From: Pseudomonas viciae
GTDB taxonomy: Bacteria; Pseudomonadota; Gammaproteobacteria; Pseudomonadales; Pseudomonadaceae
DNA length: 64,000 nt
Reading direction: 5' to 3'
Assembly: GCF_004786035.1 (NCBI RefSeq)
Contig: NZ_CP035088.1
Coordinates: 904,001-968,000, forward strand
Shown in pieces: positions 48,600 to 58,658 of the stretch. Made by a program: the position numbers and the translations under genes. The notes below the pieces were generated by a model. It was not told where the DNA came from and searched no databases. It was given only the letters and a program-made list of their open reading frames with translations. The stretch's first letter is position 1. Each line of letters begins with the position of its first letter.

Positions 48600-48675
48600 T
48601 GAGCTTGCTCCCGCTCGGTTGCGCAGCAACCGCCGCCTTTAGGGAGGTGCTTCGCACCTCAGCGGGAGCAAGCTC
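48600..48675. repeat. REP-type element with two inner hairpins
   Basis: Outer arms GAGCTTGCTCCCGCT (48601-48615) and AGCGGGAGCAAGCTC (48661-48675) are perfect inverted repeats. Inside are two further hairpins, CGGTTGC/GCAACCG (48616-48632) and GAGGTGC/GCACCTC (48644-48660). The whole can fold as a three-way cruciform after ampE. Confidence 0.85.
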
Positions 48676-48834
48676 CCTCGCCACAGTGCCTGCCCACCAA
48701 ACATCTGCCGTTAACCTTAAGTTACAAATCTCCCCGCCGATTTAAGCTATACAGGAACAGCGCCCGAATAGTGGCTTTCTGCTGTCTCTGTGCGCCTGCC
48801 TATAAAAATAAAAAACCTATCGGGAGACTTCCTA

Positions 48835-50865
48835 GTGAAGAGTTTGCTCTGGCCCGCCGTCGCGCTGATGAACCGCCTGAGCTTCGGCATGAAGTTCAGC
48901 CTGATCAGCGTGCTGTTTCTGCTGCCGATGCTGGTGACCAATTTCTTTCTGGTGCGTGATTCCTATCGGGAGTTCCAAGGTACCCAAGTGGAGCTGCAAA
49001 GCCTCGACCTGCTGGGCAGCAGCCTGACCCTGCGCCGGGACTTGGAAACCCTGAATAACCTGGTGCAAATCAACGCCAGTCTGGGGCAGTCCGGCAAGGC
49101 CGGTGACGTCGAAGCGAAGATCGGTGCCCTCGAGCAGCAAGTGCTTGCGCGCCTGCAAGGGATGGCGGCCATGGCGGTCGAGCCTGAGCAGGTCAGCGCT
49201 TTCGATGCCAAGCGCGACGAAATGATTGTCGCGTTCAAGGCCCAGCAGGCCGAAAGCTCCCTGCAAAGCAAAAGCGCGTCGATCGGCAAGTTGCTCAACA
49301 GTGCGCAGATGTTCAGCCAGATCATCGCCAGCCAGGCGGGCCTGAGCCGTGACAACCAGAGCGACATCCGTCAGCTCAGTGAACTGATCATTGGCATCAC
49401 CCCCAAGGTCACCCAGATCCTCGGTGAAGGCCGTGCGTTGGGGGCTTCTTCATTGGGGTTGGGATTTCTCAATTCGGCGTCGAGTACCCGGTTCGACGAG
49501 TTGCTGGCGCAGATCGACAAGCTCCAGGGTGAATATGAACTGAAACTGCAAGACGCCCTGGGTTCCAGCCAGGCGGCCGCACAAGCCCTGGCCGATCAGG
49601 CCAATGGCAGTAAGAACAGCCTCAAGAAGGCCAGTGAGCTGATCGAAGAGCAGGTGGTGATGGCCGATACTCTCGATGCGCCATGGCCGGCGTTTTATGA
49701 GCAGGTCAGCGGCCTGATGGAGCAGACTTACCGGCTGAACGAAGCGACCCAGGGGTTTCTCGGTGTCCAGTTGCAGCAGCGCCTTGAGCAGAATCGCAGT
49801 CACATGGTGCTGCAAGCGGTGGCGCTGGCGGTGGTGTTCCTGCTGATTTTTTATCTGTACGCCGGCTTCTATGCGTCGACCCGTACCACCCTCCAGCACT
49901 TGGGCCAGATGATGGACAAGGTGGCGGCGGGGGACATGACGGTTAATTTTGTGGCCCGCAGCAAGGATGAACTGGGTGAGTTGGGCGAGGTGTTCAACGG
50001 TACGGTGGCGAAGATCCATGACCTGATCGAACAGGTCGGTCGGACCGTCGCCGAAGTCGAACGCCAGGCCGGGCAAGTGGAAACGGTATCGGCTCGCAGC
50101 AACCTGGCCGTCGCCGGGCAGCGCAGCCAGATCGAGCTGGTGGCCACGGCGATGAACCAGATGTCGGCCACCGCTCAGGAAGTGGCCCGCAGTGCCGCTG
50201 CGGCAGTGAGCAGCGCCCACAGCGTGAACGACGAAACCCTCAGCGGGCGTGGGCTGGTGGAGTCCCAGCAGGGCAGCATCGCCCGGTTGGCCAGCGAGAT
50301 CGATCAGTCGGTGCAGGTGATCAATCAACTGGCGACCGACAGCCAGGCCATCAGCCGCGTGCTGGACGTGATCAAGAGCATCGCCGAGCAGACCAACTTG
50401 CTGGCCCTCAACGCCGCCATCGAAGCGGCCCGGGCCGGTGAGCAGGGGCGCGGTTTTGCGGTGGTGGCCGACGAAGTACGGACCCTGGCCAAGCGGACCC
50501 AGCAATCGACCGAAGAAATCGAAGCGATGATCAGCCGTCTGCACGGCGGTGTGGGCGCAGCCGTCAAGGCCATGGGCTCTAGTCATGAGATGGCCAGCGG
50601 CACGGTCAGTCAGTCGGAGAAGGTCCAGCAGGCCCTGGAAAATATTCTCGGTGCCGTCGGCATGATCGTCGATCAGAACCAGCAGATCGCCGCCGCCGTG
50701 GAACAGCAGACGGCCGTGGCCCATGACATCGACCAGAACATCGTCGAGATCAACCGCGCCGGCGAACGCACCGCCGAAGGCGCGCACCAGACCGAAGACG
50801 CCAGCCGTGAGTTGTCCGCGCAGGTGGTGCAGCTCAAGCTGTTGATCAATGCGTTTCGGGTGTGA
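48835..50865 (+). CDS. Methyl-accepting chemotaxis protein
   Basis: This is a 676-residue chemoreceptor. An N-terminal membrane segment ([20 protein letters not shown]) leads to a large helical periplasmic sensor of about 300 residues, a second membrane segment ([22 protein letters not shown]), a HAMP domain ([33 protein letters not shown]) and the signalling domain with the hairpin tip [41 protein letters not shown]. There is no C-terminal CheR-tethering pentapeptide. GTG 48835 with CGGGAGA upstream was preferred to GTG 48790. The ligand is unknown. Confidence 0.92.
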   Translation: MKSLLWPAVALMNRLSFGMKFSLISVLFLLPMLVTNFFLVRDSYREFQGTQVELQSLDLLGSSLTLRRDLETLNNLVQINASLGQSGKAGDVEAKIGALEQQVLARLQGMAAMAVEPEQVSAFDAKRDEMIVAFKAQQAESSLQSKSASIGKLLNSAQMFSQIIASQAGLSRDNQSDIRQLSELIIGITPKVTQILGEGRALGASSLGLGFLNSASSTRFDELLAQIDKLQGEYELKLQDALGSSQAAAQALADQANGSKNSLKKASELIEEQVVMADTLDAPWPAFYEQVSGLMEQTYRLNEATQGFLGVQLQQRLEQNRSHMVLQAVALAVVFLLIFYLYAGFYASTRTTLQHLGQMMDKVAAGDMTVNFVARSKDELGELGEVFNGTVAKIHDLIEQVGRTVAEVERQAGQVETVSARSNLAVAGQRSQIELVATAMNQMSATAQEVARSAAAAVSSAHSVNDETLSGRGLVESQQGSIARLASEIDQSVQVINQLATDSQAISRVLDVIKSIAEQTNLLALNAAIEAARAGEQGRGFAVVADEVRTLAKRTQQSTEEIEAMISRLHGGVGAAVKAMGSSHEMASGTVSQSEKVQQALENILGAVGMIVDQNQQIAAAVEQQTAVAHDIDQNIVEINRAGERTAEGAHQTEDASRELSAQVVQLKLLINAFRV

Positions 50866-50889
50866 TTTTTAGGCCCACCACAGACCCAT

Positions 50890-50978
50890 TGTGGGAGCGA
50901 GCTTGCTCGCGATGGCGGAGTGTCAGGTAACTATTTGTCGACTGATGCACCGCTATCGCGAGCAAGCTCGCTCCCACA
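50890..50978. repeat. Paired REP element (inverted)
   Basis: Arms starting TGTGGGAGCGAGCTTGCTCG and ending CGAGCAAGCTCGCTCCCACA are inverted around a 40-base centre that holds GGAGTGTCAG. The element lies between the convergent chemoreceptor and tatD-type genes. Confidence 0.92.
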
Positions 50979-50984
50979 GGTGTT

Positions 50985-51761
50985 TTACCAGTTGAACAGT
51001 TCGCGGGCGTTGGCGGTGCTGGCCTCGGCCAGGCGCTCAGGCGTCACCGCCATGATCCCCGCCAGCGCCGCGCAAATCGCCGGCAAATGTGCCGGGCTAT
51101 TGCGCACGCCGGGAAACATCGCCGGGGCCATGTCCGGTGAGTCGGTTTCCAGCACCACCGCTTCCAGCGGCAGTTTCGCCAGCACCCGGTGCATGCGCAG
51201 GGCCTGGGGCCAGGTGGCGGCGCCTCCGAGGCCGAGCTTGAAGCCGAGCTTGAGGTACTCGCGGGCCTCCTCAAAACTGCCGGCGAAGGCGTGGATGATC
51301 CCTCCGCGCTTGAGGCCAAGGCGCTTGAGGGTGGCGATCACCGCGGCATGGCTGCGGCGCACGTGGATCAGCGCCGGCAGTTCGAATTGCGCCGCCAGTT
51401 GCAGTTGCGCTTCGAACAACGCTTGCTGACGCTCGCGATCGAGGGTTTCGATGTAGTAATCCAGGCCGATTTCCCCCACCGCACACAACTGCCGATGCCC
51501 GGCCAGGCGGGTCAGCCACTCGCGCAATTGCACCAGGTCTTCGGCGCGATGCTGATCGAGGTAGACCGGATGCAGGCCCAGGGCGGCGTGCAAGTCGGGG
51601 TCGCTTTGCACCAGGTCCCAGACCCGTTGCCAGTTGTCCCGATACACCCCCAGCACCACCATTTTCCGGACGCCCAAGGCGCGGCTTGCGGCCAGCAGCG
51701 CCGGGCGATCCGCGTCGAAGTCCGGGAAGTCCAGGTGGGTGTGGGTGTCGACCAGCTCCAT
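50985..51761 (-). CDS. TatD family metal-dependent hydrolase
   Basis: The 258-residue TIM-barrel protein belongs to the TatD nuclease family. Metal-ligand motifs are VDTHTHLDF at residue 4, GEIGLDYY near 96, ALIHVRRSH near 130, GIIHAFAGS near 155 and LETDSPDM near 205. It is convergent with the chemoreceptor and lies 20 bases downstream of cra on the same strand, so it may be co-transcribed. Substrate is probably DNA but not shown. Confidence 0.92.
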   Translation of the reverse strand: MELVDTHTHLDFPDFDADRPALLAASRALGVRKMVVLGVYRDNWQRVWDLVQSDPDLHAALGLHPVYLDQHRAEDLVQLREWLTRLAGHRQLCAVGEIGLDYYIETLDRERQQALFEAQLQLAAQFELPALIHVRRSHAAVIATLKRLGLKRGGIIHAFAGSFEEAREYLKLGFKLGLGGAATWPQALRMHRVLAKLPLEAVVLETDSPDMAPAMFPGVRNSPAHLPAICAALAGIMAVTPERLAEASTANARELFNW

Positions 51762-51781
51762 GGGTTAATCCTGAAGAATGC

Positions 51782-52777
51782 TCAGCCCTGATGAATGCGC
51801 TGCTTGAACGTCCGCGCGATGGCCTGCACACCAGGCTGGTAGTCATCGTTTTCGATGGCTGCCAGCGCCAGCTCCAAAGCCTTGTCGGCGATCAGTTGAT
51901 GCTGCTGGGACATGGCGTTGACCGGCAACGGCAGGAAATCCAGCAACTGCGTGTCGCCAAATGTGCCCAGGCGCAGCGGGCGCGACTTCAGCGGGAAATC
52001 GTGCAGGGCGTCGAACACCCCTTGCAGCAGCACATAGGAGGTGGTGATCAGCGCATCGGGCAGGTGCCCCAGGCGCGCGAGCATTTCATCCATCAACTGG
52101 CGGCCGCATTCACGGCTGAACGATTCTCCGTGTTCGATCAGCACTTGGCCTTCGAACCCGGCCAAGGCCTCGCTAAAGCCGGCGGTCCGCTCCTGGCTGA
52201 TACTGAGTTCGGGGCGGGCGCTGATCAAGGCGATTTGCCGAGGGTGGGTCTCCAGCAGGCTGCGGGTCAGTTGCAGGCTGGCCTGGCGGTCGTCGCTGAT
52301 CACCGAACAGAAATGCGCGGGCTCCATCACCCGGTCGATGGCGATGATCGGAATGCCCTTGGCTTGCAACTGGCGGTAACTGTCGTCCCCGGTTGGCAAA
52401 CAACTGGCAACGATCAGCGCATCGCAGCGCCGGGCGCGGAACAGCTGCAACAGTTGCCGCTCGCTGTCCGGGGCGTCGTCGGAGCTGGCGATCAACAACT
52501 GATAACCCCGTGCCCGCGCGCCCTGTTCCAGCAGCTTGGCGATGCGCGCATAACTGGGGTTTTCCAGGTCCGGCAGGATGAAACCCAAGGTGCGGGTGTG
52601 CCGGCTGCGCAGCCCGGCGGCCTGGGGATTGGGCGTGAAACCATGTTCTTCGACCACCGCCCGCACCCGTTCAACGGTGGCGCTGCTGATGCGTTGCTGT
52701 TCGGCCTTGCCATTGATGACATAGCTGGCGGTGGTCACGGACACACCGGCCAGCTGGGCAATATCACTGAGTTTCAA
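51782..52777 (-). CDS. cra: Catabolite repressor/activator Cra (FruR)
   Basis: This 331-residue LacI-family regulator has an N-terminal helix-turn-helix (MKLSDIAQLAGVSVTTASYVINGKAEQQRIS) and a periplasmic-binding-like effector domain (TLGFILPDLENPSYARIAKLLEQGARARGYQLL, IAIDRVMEP, ALITTSYVLLQGVFDAL). The start codon is TTG (52775-52777), preceded by AAGGAAA. It is divergent from fruBKA. In P. putida Cra represses this operon and is released by fructose 1-phosphate. Confidence 0.95.
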   Translation of the reverse strand: MKLSDIAQLAGVSVTTASYVINGKAEQQRISSATVERVRAVVEEHGFTPNPQAAGLRSRHTRTLGFILPDLENPSYARIAKLLEQGARARGYQLLIASSDDAPDSERQLLQLFRARRCDALIVASCLPTGDDSYRQLQAKGIPIIAIDRVMEPAHFCSVISDDRQASLQLTRSLLETHPRQIALISARPELSISQERTAGFSEALAGFEGQVLIEHGESFSRECGRQLMDEMLARLGHLPDALITTSYVLLQGVFDALHDFPLKSRPLRLGTFGDTQLLDFLPLPVNAMSQQHQLIADKALELALAAIENDDYQPGVQAIARTFKQRIHQG

Positions 52778-52920
52778 CCCGGTTTTCCTTATTTTTTCGA
52801 GTTTGCCCCGACAATAAGGGCCATCCTACCCGATTCGAGATGACGGTCACCGTCCAAGCGCTTACGACAAGTTGCACTTCAAGGATGAGAGATTATCGAG
52901 TAACGTGCCAATCTTTCTAG

Positions 52921-52935
52921 ATTAAACGTTTCAGC
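52921..52935. promoter_or_regulatory. Cra operator upstream of fruB
   Basis: TTAAACGTTTCA lies within ATTAAACGTTTCAGC. It matches the Cra/FruR site known upstream of fruBKA in P. putida and the E. coli consensus TGAAACGTTTCA with one difference. It is about 130 bases before fruB and 145 from the cra start. The rest of the 289-base gap shows no gene. Confidence 0.85.
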
Positions 52936-53066
52936 AAGCGTATTTTCAAGGTTAGCAGGATTTTTTGGCTGTGCTGCCGCGATACCGCCAAAAGCCGTCC
53001 TGTCACGCTAAGCTGATTCATTCAAAACAATACCTGGCGCCAACCGGACGCCAAAAAGGAGAAAGC

Positions 53067-55931
53067 ATGCTCGAGCTCACTCTAGAGCAGATATCCATGG
53101 CTCAGACGGCTGTGGATAAAGACGCTGCGCTGCAACTGCTCGCTGACAAACTGCTGGCCGATGGCCTGGTGGCTGAGGGTTACCTCGCCGGCTTGCAGGC
53201 CCGCGAAGCCCAGGGCTCGACCTTTCTTGGCCAAGGTATTGCCATTCCCCACGGTACTCCGCAAACCCGCGACCTGGTTCATTCGACCGGCGTGCGTCTG
53301 CTGCAATTTCCCGAAGGCGTGGACTGGGGTGATGGCCAGATGGTTTACCTGGCCATCGGCATCGCCGCCAAATCCGACGAACACCTGCGCTTGCTGCAAC
53401 TGCTGACCCGCGCCCTTGGTGAAACTGACCTGGGCGAGGCCCTGCGCCGCGCCGGTTCCGCCGAAGCCTTGTTGAAGCTGTTGCAAGGCGCGCCACAGGA
53501 ATTGGCCCTGGACGCGCAGATGATCGGCCTCGGTGTATCGGCTGACGATTTCGAAGAGTTGGTGTGGCGCGGTGCCCGGCTGCTGCGCCAGGCTGACTGC
53601 GTAAGTAACGGCTTTGCCGGCGTGCTGCAACAAGTCGAGGCGCTGCCCCTGGGCGATGGCCTGTGGTGGCTGCACAGCGAACAGACCGTCAAGCGCCCGG
53701 GCCTGGCCTTCGTGACTCCGGACAAACCGATCCGCTACCTCGGCCAGCCGTTGAGCGGGCTGTTCTGCCTCGCCAGCCTCGGCGAGGCCCACCAGGCCTT
53801 GCTGGAACGGCTCTGCGCGTTGCTGATCGAAGGCCGTGGCCACGAGTTGGGCCGCGCCACCAGCAGCCGCAAAGTGTTGGAAGTGCTCGGCGGTGAATTG
53901 CCTGCCGACTGGCCCAGCGCACGCATCGGCCTGGCCAACGCCCATGGTTTGCATGCGCGGCCGGCGAAAATTCTCGCGCAACTGGCGAAAAGCTTCGAAG
54001 GCGAGATCCGCGTGCGCATCGTCGACGGCCAGGACAGCGCCGTGTCGGTCAAGAGTCTGAGCAAGCTGCTGAGCCTGGGCGCCCGTCGCGGTCAGGTGCT
54101 GGAGTTCATCGCTGAACCGAGCATTGCCAACGATGCTTTGCCGGCACTGCTGGCAGCCATCGAAGAAGGCCTTGGCGAAGAAGTCGAACCGCTGCCACCA
54201 CCGAGCGCGCCGCGCGAAACCGCGATGGCCGAAATCGCCACCGTCATGCTCGCCCCCGAATCCGGCAGCCTGATCCAGGCTGTCGCCGCGGCACCAGGCA
54301 TTGCCATTGGCCCGGCCCACATCCAGGTGCTGCAAGCCATCGACTATCCGTTGCGTGGCGAGTCGGCGGCCATCGAACGCGAGCGCCTGCAAAACGCCTT
54401 GAACCAGGTGCGCCGCGATATCCAAGGCCTGGTCGAACGCGCCAAGGCCAAGGCCATTCGCGAAATCTTCATTACCCACCAGGAAATGCTCGACGACCCG
54501 GAGCTGACTGACGAAGTCGACACCCGTTTGAAGCTGGGCGAAAGTGCGCAAGCGGCATGGATGGGCGTGATCGAAGGCGCCGCGAAAGAACAGGAAGCCT
54601 TGCAGGATGCCCTGCTCGCCGAACGTGCCGCCGACCTGCGGGATGTCGGCCGTCGGGTGCTGGCGCAGCTGTGTGGCGTCGAAACCCTGAGTGAGCCCGA
54701 TCAACCCTACATCCTGGTGATGGACGAGGTCGGTCCGTCCGACGTGGCCCGCCTGGACCCGACCCGGGTGGCAGGCATCCTGACCGCACGGGGCGGCGCC
54801 ACCGCCCACAGCGCCATCGTCGCCCGGGCCTTGGGCATTCCGGCGCTGGTGGGCGCCGGTGCGGCCGTGTTGCTGCTGGCGCCGGGCACGTCCTTGCTAC
54901 TGGACGGCCAGCGCGGTCGCCTGCACGTCGACCCGGACGCTGCCACTCTGCAACGGGCCGCTGAAGAGCGCGACACCCGTGAGCAGCGCCTCAAGGTCGC
55001 CGCCGAGCAGCGCCATCAACCGGCGCTGACCCGTGACGGCCACGCCGTGGAAGTGTTTGCCAACATCGGCGAGAGCGCCGGCGTCGCCAGCGCGGTGGAG
55101 CAGGGCGCCGAAGGCATTGGTTTGTTGCGTACCGAACTGATTTTCATGGCCCACAACCAGGCGCCGGACGAAGCGACCCAGGAAGCTGAATATCGCAAGG
55201 TGCTCGATGGCTTGGCCGGTCGGCCGCTGGTGGTACGTACCCTGGACGTGGGCGGCGACAAACCGCTGCCGTACTGGCCGATCGCGAAAGAAGAAAACCC
55301 GTTCTTAGGTGTGCGTGGCATTCGCCTGACGCTGCAACGTCCGCAGGTCATGGAAGCGCAATTGCGCGCCTTGTTGCGCTCGGCGGACAACCGTCCATTG
55401 CGAATCATGTTCCCGATGGTCGGCAGCGTCGATGAGTGGCGCCAGGCCCGGGCCATGACCGAGCGCCTGCGCCTGGAAATCCCCGTGGCGGACCTGCAAC
55501 TGGGGATCATGATTGAAATACCGTCCGCCGCCTTGCTGGCGCCGGTGCTGGCCAAGGAAGTCGACTTTTTCAGCGTCGGCACCAACGACTTGACGCAATA
55601 CACCCTGGCGATCGACCGTGGCCACCCGACTCTTTCGGCCCAGGCCGATGGCTTGCACCCGGCCGTACTACAACTGATCGACATCACCGTGCGTGCCGCC
55701 CATGCCCATGGCAAGTGGGTCGGCGTGTGCGGCGAACTCGCGGCTGATCCGCTGGCGGTGCCGGTGCTGGTGGGCTTGGGGGTAGACGAGTTGAGCGTTT
55801 CGGCGCGCAGCATTGCCGAAGTCAAGGCGCGGGTCCGCGAGTTGAGCCTTGCGCAGGTACAAACCCTGGCCCAAGAGGCCTTGGCCGTGGGCAGCGCCGA
55901 TGACGTGCGCGCATTAGTGGAGGCGCTGTAA
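53067..55931 (+). CDS. fruB: Fructose PTS multiphosphoryl transfer protein (EIIA-HPr-EI)
   Basis: This is a 954-residue cytoplasmic fusion that carries phosphate from PEP to FruA. The EIIA-Fru domain is at about 1-145, with phospho-His62 in GIAIPHGTPQT. A linker follows. The HPr domain is at about 288-375, with His296 in NAHGLHARPAK. The Enzyme I domain is at about 400-954, with His581 in RGGATAHSAIVAR, plus TELIFMAHNQAP, the PEP-binding FSVGTNDLTQYTLAIDRGHPTLS and the Cys-containing GVCGELAADPLAVPVL. AAGGAGAAAGC precedes the ATG. All three phosphorylation histidines are present, so it can serve as a self-contained relay. Confidence 0.97.
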   Translation: MLELTLEQISMAQTAVDKDAALQLLADKLLADGLVAEGYLAGLQAREAQGSTFLGQGIAIPHGTPQTRDLVHSTGVRLLQFPEGVDWGDGQMVYLAIGIAAKSDEHLRLLQLLTRALGETDLGEALRRAGSAEALLKLLQGAPQELALDAQMIGLGVSADDFEELVWRGARLLRQADCVSNGFAGVLQQVEALPLGDGLWWLHSEQTVKRPGLAFVTPDKPIRYLGQPLSGLFCLASLGEAHQALLERLCALLIEGRGHELGRATSSRKVLEVLGGELPADWPSARIGLANAHGLHARPAKILAQLAKSFEGEIRVRIVDGQDSAVSVKSLSKLLSLGARRGQVLEFIAEPSIANDALPALLAAIEEGLGEEVEPLPPPSAPRETAMAEIATVMLAPESGSLIQAVAAAPGIAIGPAHIQVLQAIDYPLRGESAAIERERLQNALNQVRRDIQGLVERAKAKAIREIFITHQEMLDDPELTDEVDTRLKLGESAQAAWMGVIEGAAKEQEALQDALLAERAADLRDVGRRVLAQLCGVETLSEPDQPYILVMDEVGPSDVARLDPTRVAGILTARGGATAHSAIVARALGIPALVGAGAAVLLLAPGTSLLLDGQRGRLHVDPDAATLQRAAEERDTREQRLKVAAEQRHQPALTRDGHAVEVFANIGESAGVASAVEQGAEGIGLLRTELIFMAHNQAPDEATQEAEYRKVLDGLAGRPLVVRTLDVGGDKPLPYWPIAKEENPFLGVRGIRLTLQRPQVMEAQLRALLRSADNRPLRIMFPMVGSVDEWRQARAMTERLRLEIPVADLQLGIMIEIPSAALLAPVLAKEVDFFSVGTNDLTQYTLAIDRGHPTLSAQADGLHPAVLQLIDITVRAAHAHGKWVGVCGELAADPLAVPVLVGLGVDELSVSARSIAEVKARVRELSLAQVQTLAQEALAVGSADDVRALVEAL

Positions 55932-56872
55932 TGGCGAAGATTCTTACCCTGACCCTCAACCCGGCGCTCGACCTCACGGTGGAGTTGGCGCGCCTGGAAC
56001 CGGGCCAGGTCAACCGCAGCGAGGCCATGCACGCCCACGCCGCCGGCAAGGGCGTGAACGTGGCGCAGGTGCTGGCCGACCTCGGCCATACGCTGACGGT
56101 CAGTGGCTTTCTGGGTGAGGACAACGCCCAGCTGTTCGAGGCGCTGTTCACCCAGCGTGGCTTTGTCGACGCTTTTATCCGCGTGCCCGGGGAAACCCGC
56201 AGCAACATCAAGCTGGCCGAGCAGGACGGACGCATCACTGACCTCAACGGCCCGGGACCGGTGGTCGACGAAGCCGCGCAGCAAGCGTTGCTGCAACGCC
56301 TGGAACAGATCGCCCCTGGGCACGACGTCGTCGTGGTGGCGGGCAGCTTGCCCCGCGGCGTCAGCCCGCAATGGTTGCAGGCGTTGATCACGCGCTTGAA
56401 AGAACTCGGCCTGAGGGTGGCCCTCGACACCAGCGGTGAAGCCTTGCGCGTCGCCTTGGCGGCGGGCCCCTGGCTGATCAAGCCGAACACCGAAGAGCTG
56501 GCCGATGCGCTGGGCTGCGAGGTGGTGAGCGAATTGGCCCAGGCTCAAGCAGCACAGCGCCTGCATGCCCAAGGCATCGAGCATGTGGTGATTTCCCACG
56601 GCGCCGACGGCGTGAACTGGTTCAGCGTCGGTTCGGCCCTGCATGCCTCGCCGCCCAAGGTCACTGTCGCCAGCACCGTGGGCGCTGGGGATTCGCTGCT
56701 AGCGGGCATGCTGCATGGCCTGCTCGGCGCTCATACCCCGGAGCAGACCCTGCGCACCGCCACGGCCATCGCGGCCATGGCGGTCACGCAGATCGGTTTT
56801 GGCATCCACGACACCGCGTTGCTGGCGTCGCTTGAACAGGGCGTGCGCGTGCGCCCCCTGACAGAACAATAA
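55931..56872 (+). CDS. fruK: 1-phosphofructokinase
   Basis: This 313-residue PfkB-family kinase makes fructose 1,6-bisphosphate from fructose 1-phosphate. It has ILTLTLNPALDLTVEL at the N terminus, GKGVNVAQVLADLGH near 38, WLIKPNTEELAD near 178, and the anion hole STVGAGDSLLAGML with catalytic Asp near 256. The ATG overlaps the fruB stop by one base (TAATG). Confidence 0.97.
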   Translation: MAKILTLTLNPALDLTVELARLEPGQVNRSEAMHAHAAGKGVNVAQVLADLGHTLTVSGFLGEDNAQLFEALFTQRGFVDAFIRVPGETRSNIKLAEQDGRITDLNGPGPVVDEAAQQALLQRLEQIAPGHDVVVVAGSLPRGVSPQWLQALITRLKELGLRVALDTSGEALRVALAAGPWLIKPNTEELADALGCEVVSELAQAQAAQRLHAQGIEHVVISHGADGVNWFSVGSALHASPPKVTVASTVGAGDSLLAGMLHGLLGAHTPEQTLRTATAIAAMAVTQIGFGIHDTALLASLEQGVRVRPLTEQ

Positions 56873-56886
56873 GAGGGTTCGCGAGA

Positions 56887-58629
56887 ATGAAATTAGCCAT
56901 TGTGACGGCCTGCCCGAACGGCATGGTCACCAGTGTGTTGTGCGCCCGTCTGCTGGACGCGGCGGCTCAGCGCCAGGGTTGGAGCACCAGCGTTGAAGTG
57001 CACGACGCGGCTCACCCGGAACGCCAGTTGTCGGCGGCGACCCTTGAAGCGGCCGAGTGGGTGTTACTGGTTGCCAGCGGCCCGGTGGATATGTCGCGTT
57101 TCGTCGGCAAGCGCCTGTTCCGCAGCACCCCAGCCCAGGCCCTGCAAGATGTCGATTCGGTGCTGCGTCGCGGCGCCGAAGAGGCCAAGGTTTTTGTCGA
57201 GTCGGACGTACTGGAGGAGTCTCCGGCGGTATCGGCTGAACGTGCTCCGCGTCTGGTTGCCATCACCGCTTGCCCAACCGGCGTTGCCCATACCTTCATG
57301 GCTGCCGAGGCGTTGCAGCAGGCGGCGAAGAAGCTCGGTTACGACTTGCAAGTGGAAACCCAGGGCTCGGTGGGCGCACGCAACCCGTTGAGCCCCGAGG
57401 CCATCGCTGAGGCGGACGTGGTGCTGCTGGCCACCGACATCGAAGTCGCCACCGAGCGTTTTGCCGGCAAGAAGATCTATCGCTGCAGTACCGGCATCGC
57501 CTTGAAACAGGCCGAAGCGACACTGAACAAGGCGTTGGTCGAAGGCCGCCAGGAAAGCGCCGCGAGCGGTGCCACAGGCCCGGCCAAGGCGGAAAAGACC
57601 GGTGTCTATAAACACTTGTTGACCGGCGTGTCGTTCATGCTGCCGATGGTGGTGGCCGGTGGTCTGTTGATTGCCCTGTCGTTCGTGTTCGGCATCACCG
57701 CGTTCAAGGAGCCCGGCACGTTGGCGGCGGCGCTGATGCAGATCGGCGGCGACACCGCGTTCAAATTGATGGTGCCGTTGCTGGCCGGTTACATCGCCTA
57801 TTCCATCGCTGACCGTCCGGGCCTGGCGCCGGGGATGATTGGCGGGATGCTCGCGAGCACCTTGGGCGCCGGGTTCATCGGCGGGATCATTGCCGGTTTC
57901 CTGGCCGGGTATGCGGCCAAGGCGATCAGCCGTTATGCGCGCCTGCCCCAGAGCCTGGAAGCGCTCAAGCCGATCCTGATCATTCCGCTGCTGGCGAGCC
58001 TGTTCACCGGGCTGGTGATGATCTACATCGTCGGTAAACCGGTGGCGGGCATGCTCGAGGCGCTGACCCACTTCCTCGACAGCATGGGCACCACCAACGC
58101 GATTCTGCTGGGCGTGCTGCTGGGGGCGATGATGTGCGTCGACCTCGGCGGGCCGATCAACAAGGCTGCCTATGCGTTTTCGGTGGGGCTGCTGGCTTCG
58201 CAAAGTTATGCCCCGATGGCCGCGACCATGGCCGCCGGCATGGTGCCGCCGATTGGCCTGGGTATTGCCACTTTCATCGCCCGGCGCAAGTTCGCCCAGA
58301 CCGAGCGCGAGGCCGGTAAAGCCGCGCTGGTGCTGGGGCTGTGCTTCATTTCCGAAGGGGCGATTCCGTTCGCCGCCAAGGACCCGCTGCGGGTGATCCC
58401 GGCCAGCATCGCCGGCGGCGCGCTGGCCGGTGCGCTGTCGATGTACTTCGGCTGCAAACTCATGGCTCCCCACGGCGGGCTGTTCGTGATGCTGATCCCC
58501 AACGCCATCAACCATGCGTTGTTGTATCTGCTGGCGATCGTGGCGGGGAGTCTGCTGACGGCGGTGACGTATGCGCTGCTCAAGCGGCCTGAGGTGGTGG
58601 AGATGGCGTTGGAGCCGGCGAAGGCCTGA
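56887..58629 (+). CDS. fruA: Fructose-specific PTS permease EIIB'BC
   Basis: This 580-residue membrane transporter phosphorylates fructose at C1 during import. Two IIB domains lie at the N terminus, one with Cys9 (IVTACPNGMVTS) and one with Cys129 (AITACPTGVAHTFMAAEAL). The IIC domain starts near 240 (YKHLLTGVSFMLPMVVAGGLLIALSF) and has about ten membrane segments, with MCVDLGGPINKAAYAF and FISEGAIPFAAKDPLRVIP. The last gene of the operon, 14 bases after fruK. The first IIB copy keeps its cysteine, unlike the E. coli protein. Confidence 0.97.
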   Translation: MKLAIVTACPNGMVTSVLCARLLDAAAQRQGWSTSVEVHDAAHPERQLSAATLEAAEWVLLVASGPVDMSRFVGKRLFRSTPAQALQDVDSVLRRGAEEAKVFVESDVLEESPAVSAERAPRLVAITACPTGVAHTFMAAEALQQAAKKLGYDLQVETQGSVGARNPLSPEAIAEADVVLLATDIEVATERFAGKKIYRCSTGIALKQAEATLNKALVEGRQESAASGATGPAKAEKTGVYKHLLTGVSFMLPMVVAGGLLIALSFVFGITAFKEPGTLAAALMQIGGDTAFKLMVPLLAGYIAYSIADRPGLAPGMIGGMLASTLGAGFIGGIIAGFLAGYAAKAISRYARLPQSLEALKPILIIPLLASLFTGLVMIYIVGKPVAGMLEALTHFLDSMGTTNAILLGVLLGAMMCVDLGGPINKAAYAFSVGLLASQSYAPMAATMAAGMVPPIGLGIATFIARRKFAQTEREAGKAALVLGLCFISEGAIPFAAKDPLRVIPASIAGGALAGALSMYFGCKLMAPHGGLFVMLIPNAINHALLYLLAIVAGSLLTAVTYALLKRPEVVEMALEPAKA

Positions 58630-58658
58630 TCACATCCTTTGACGCAATGAAATCCCCC

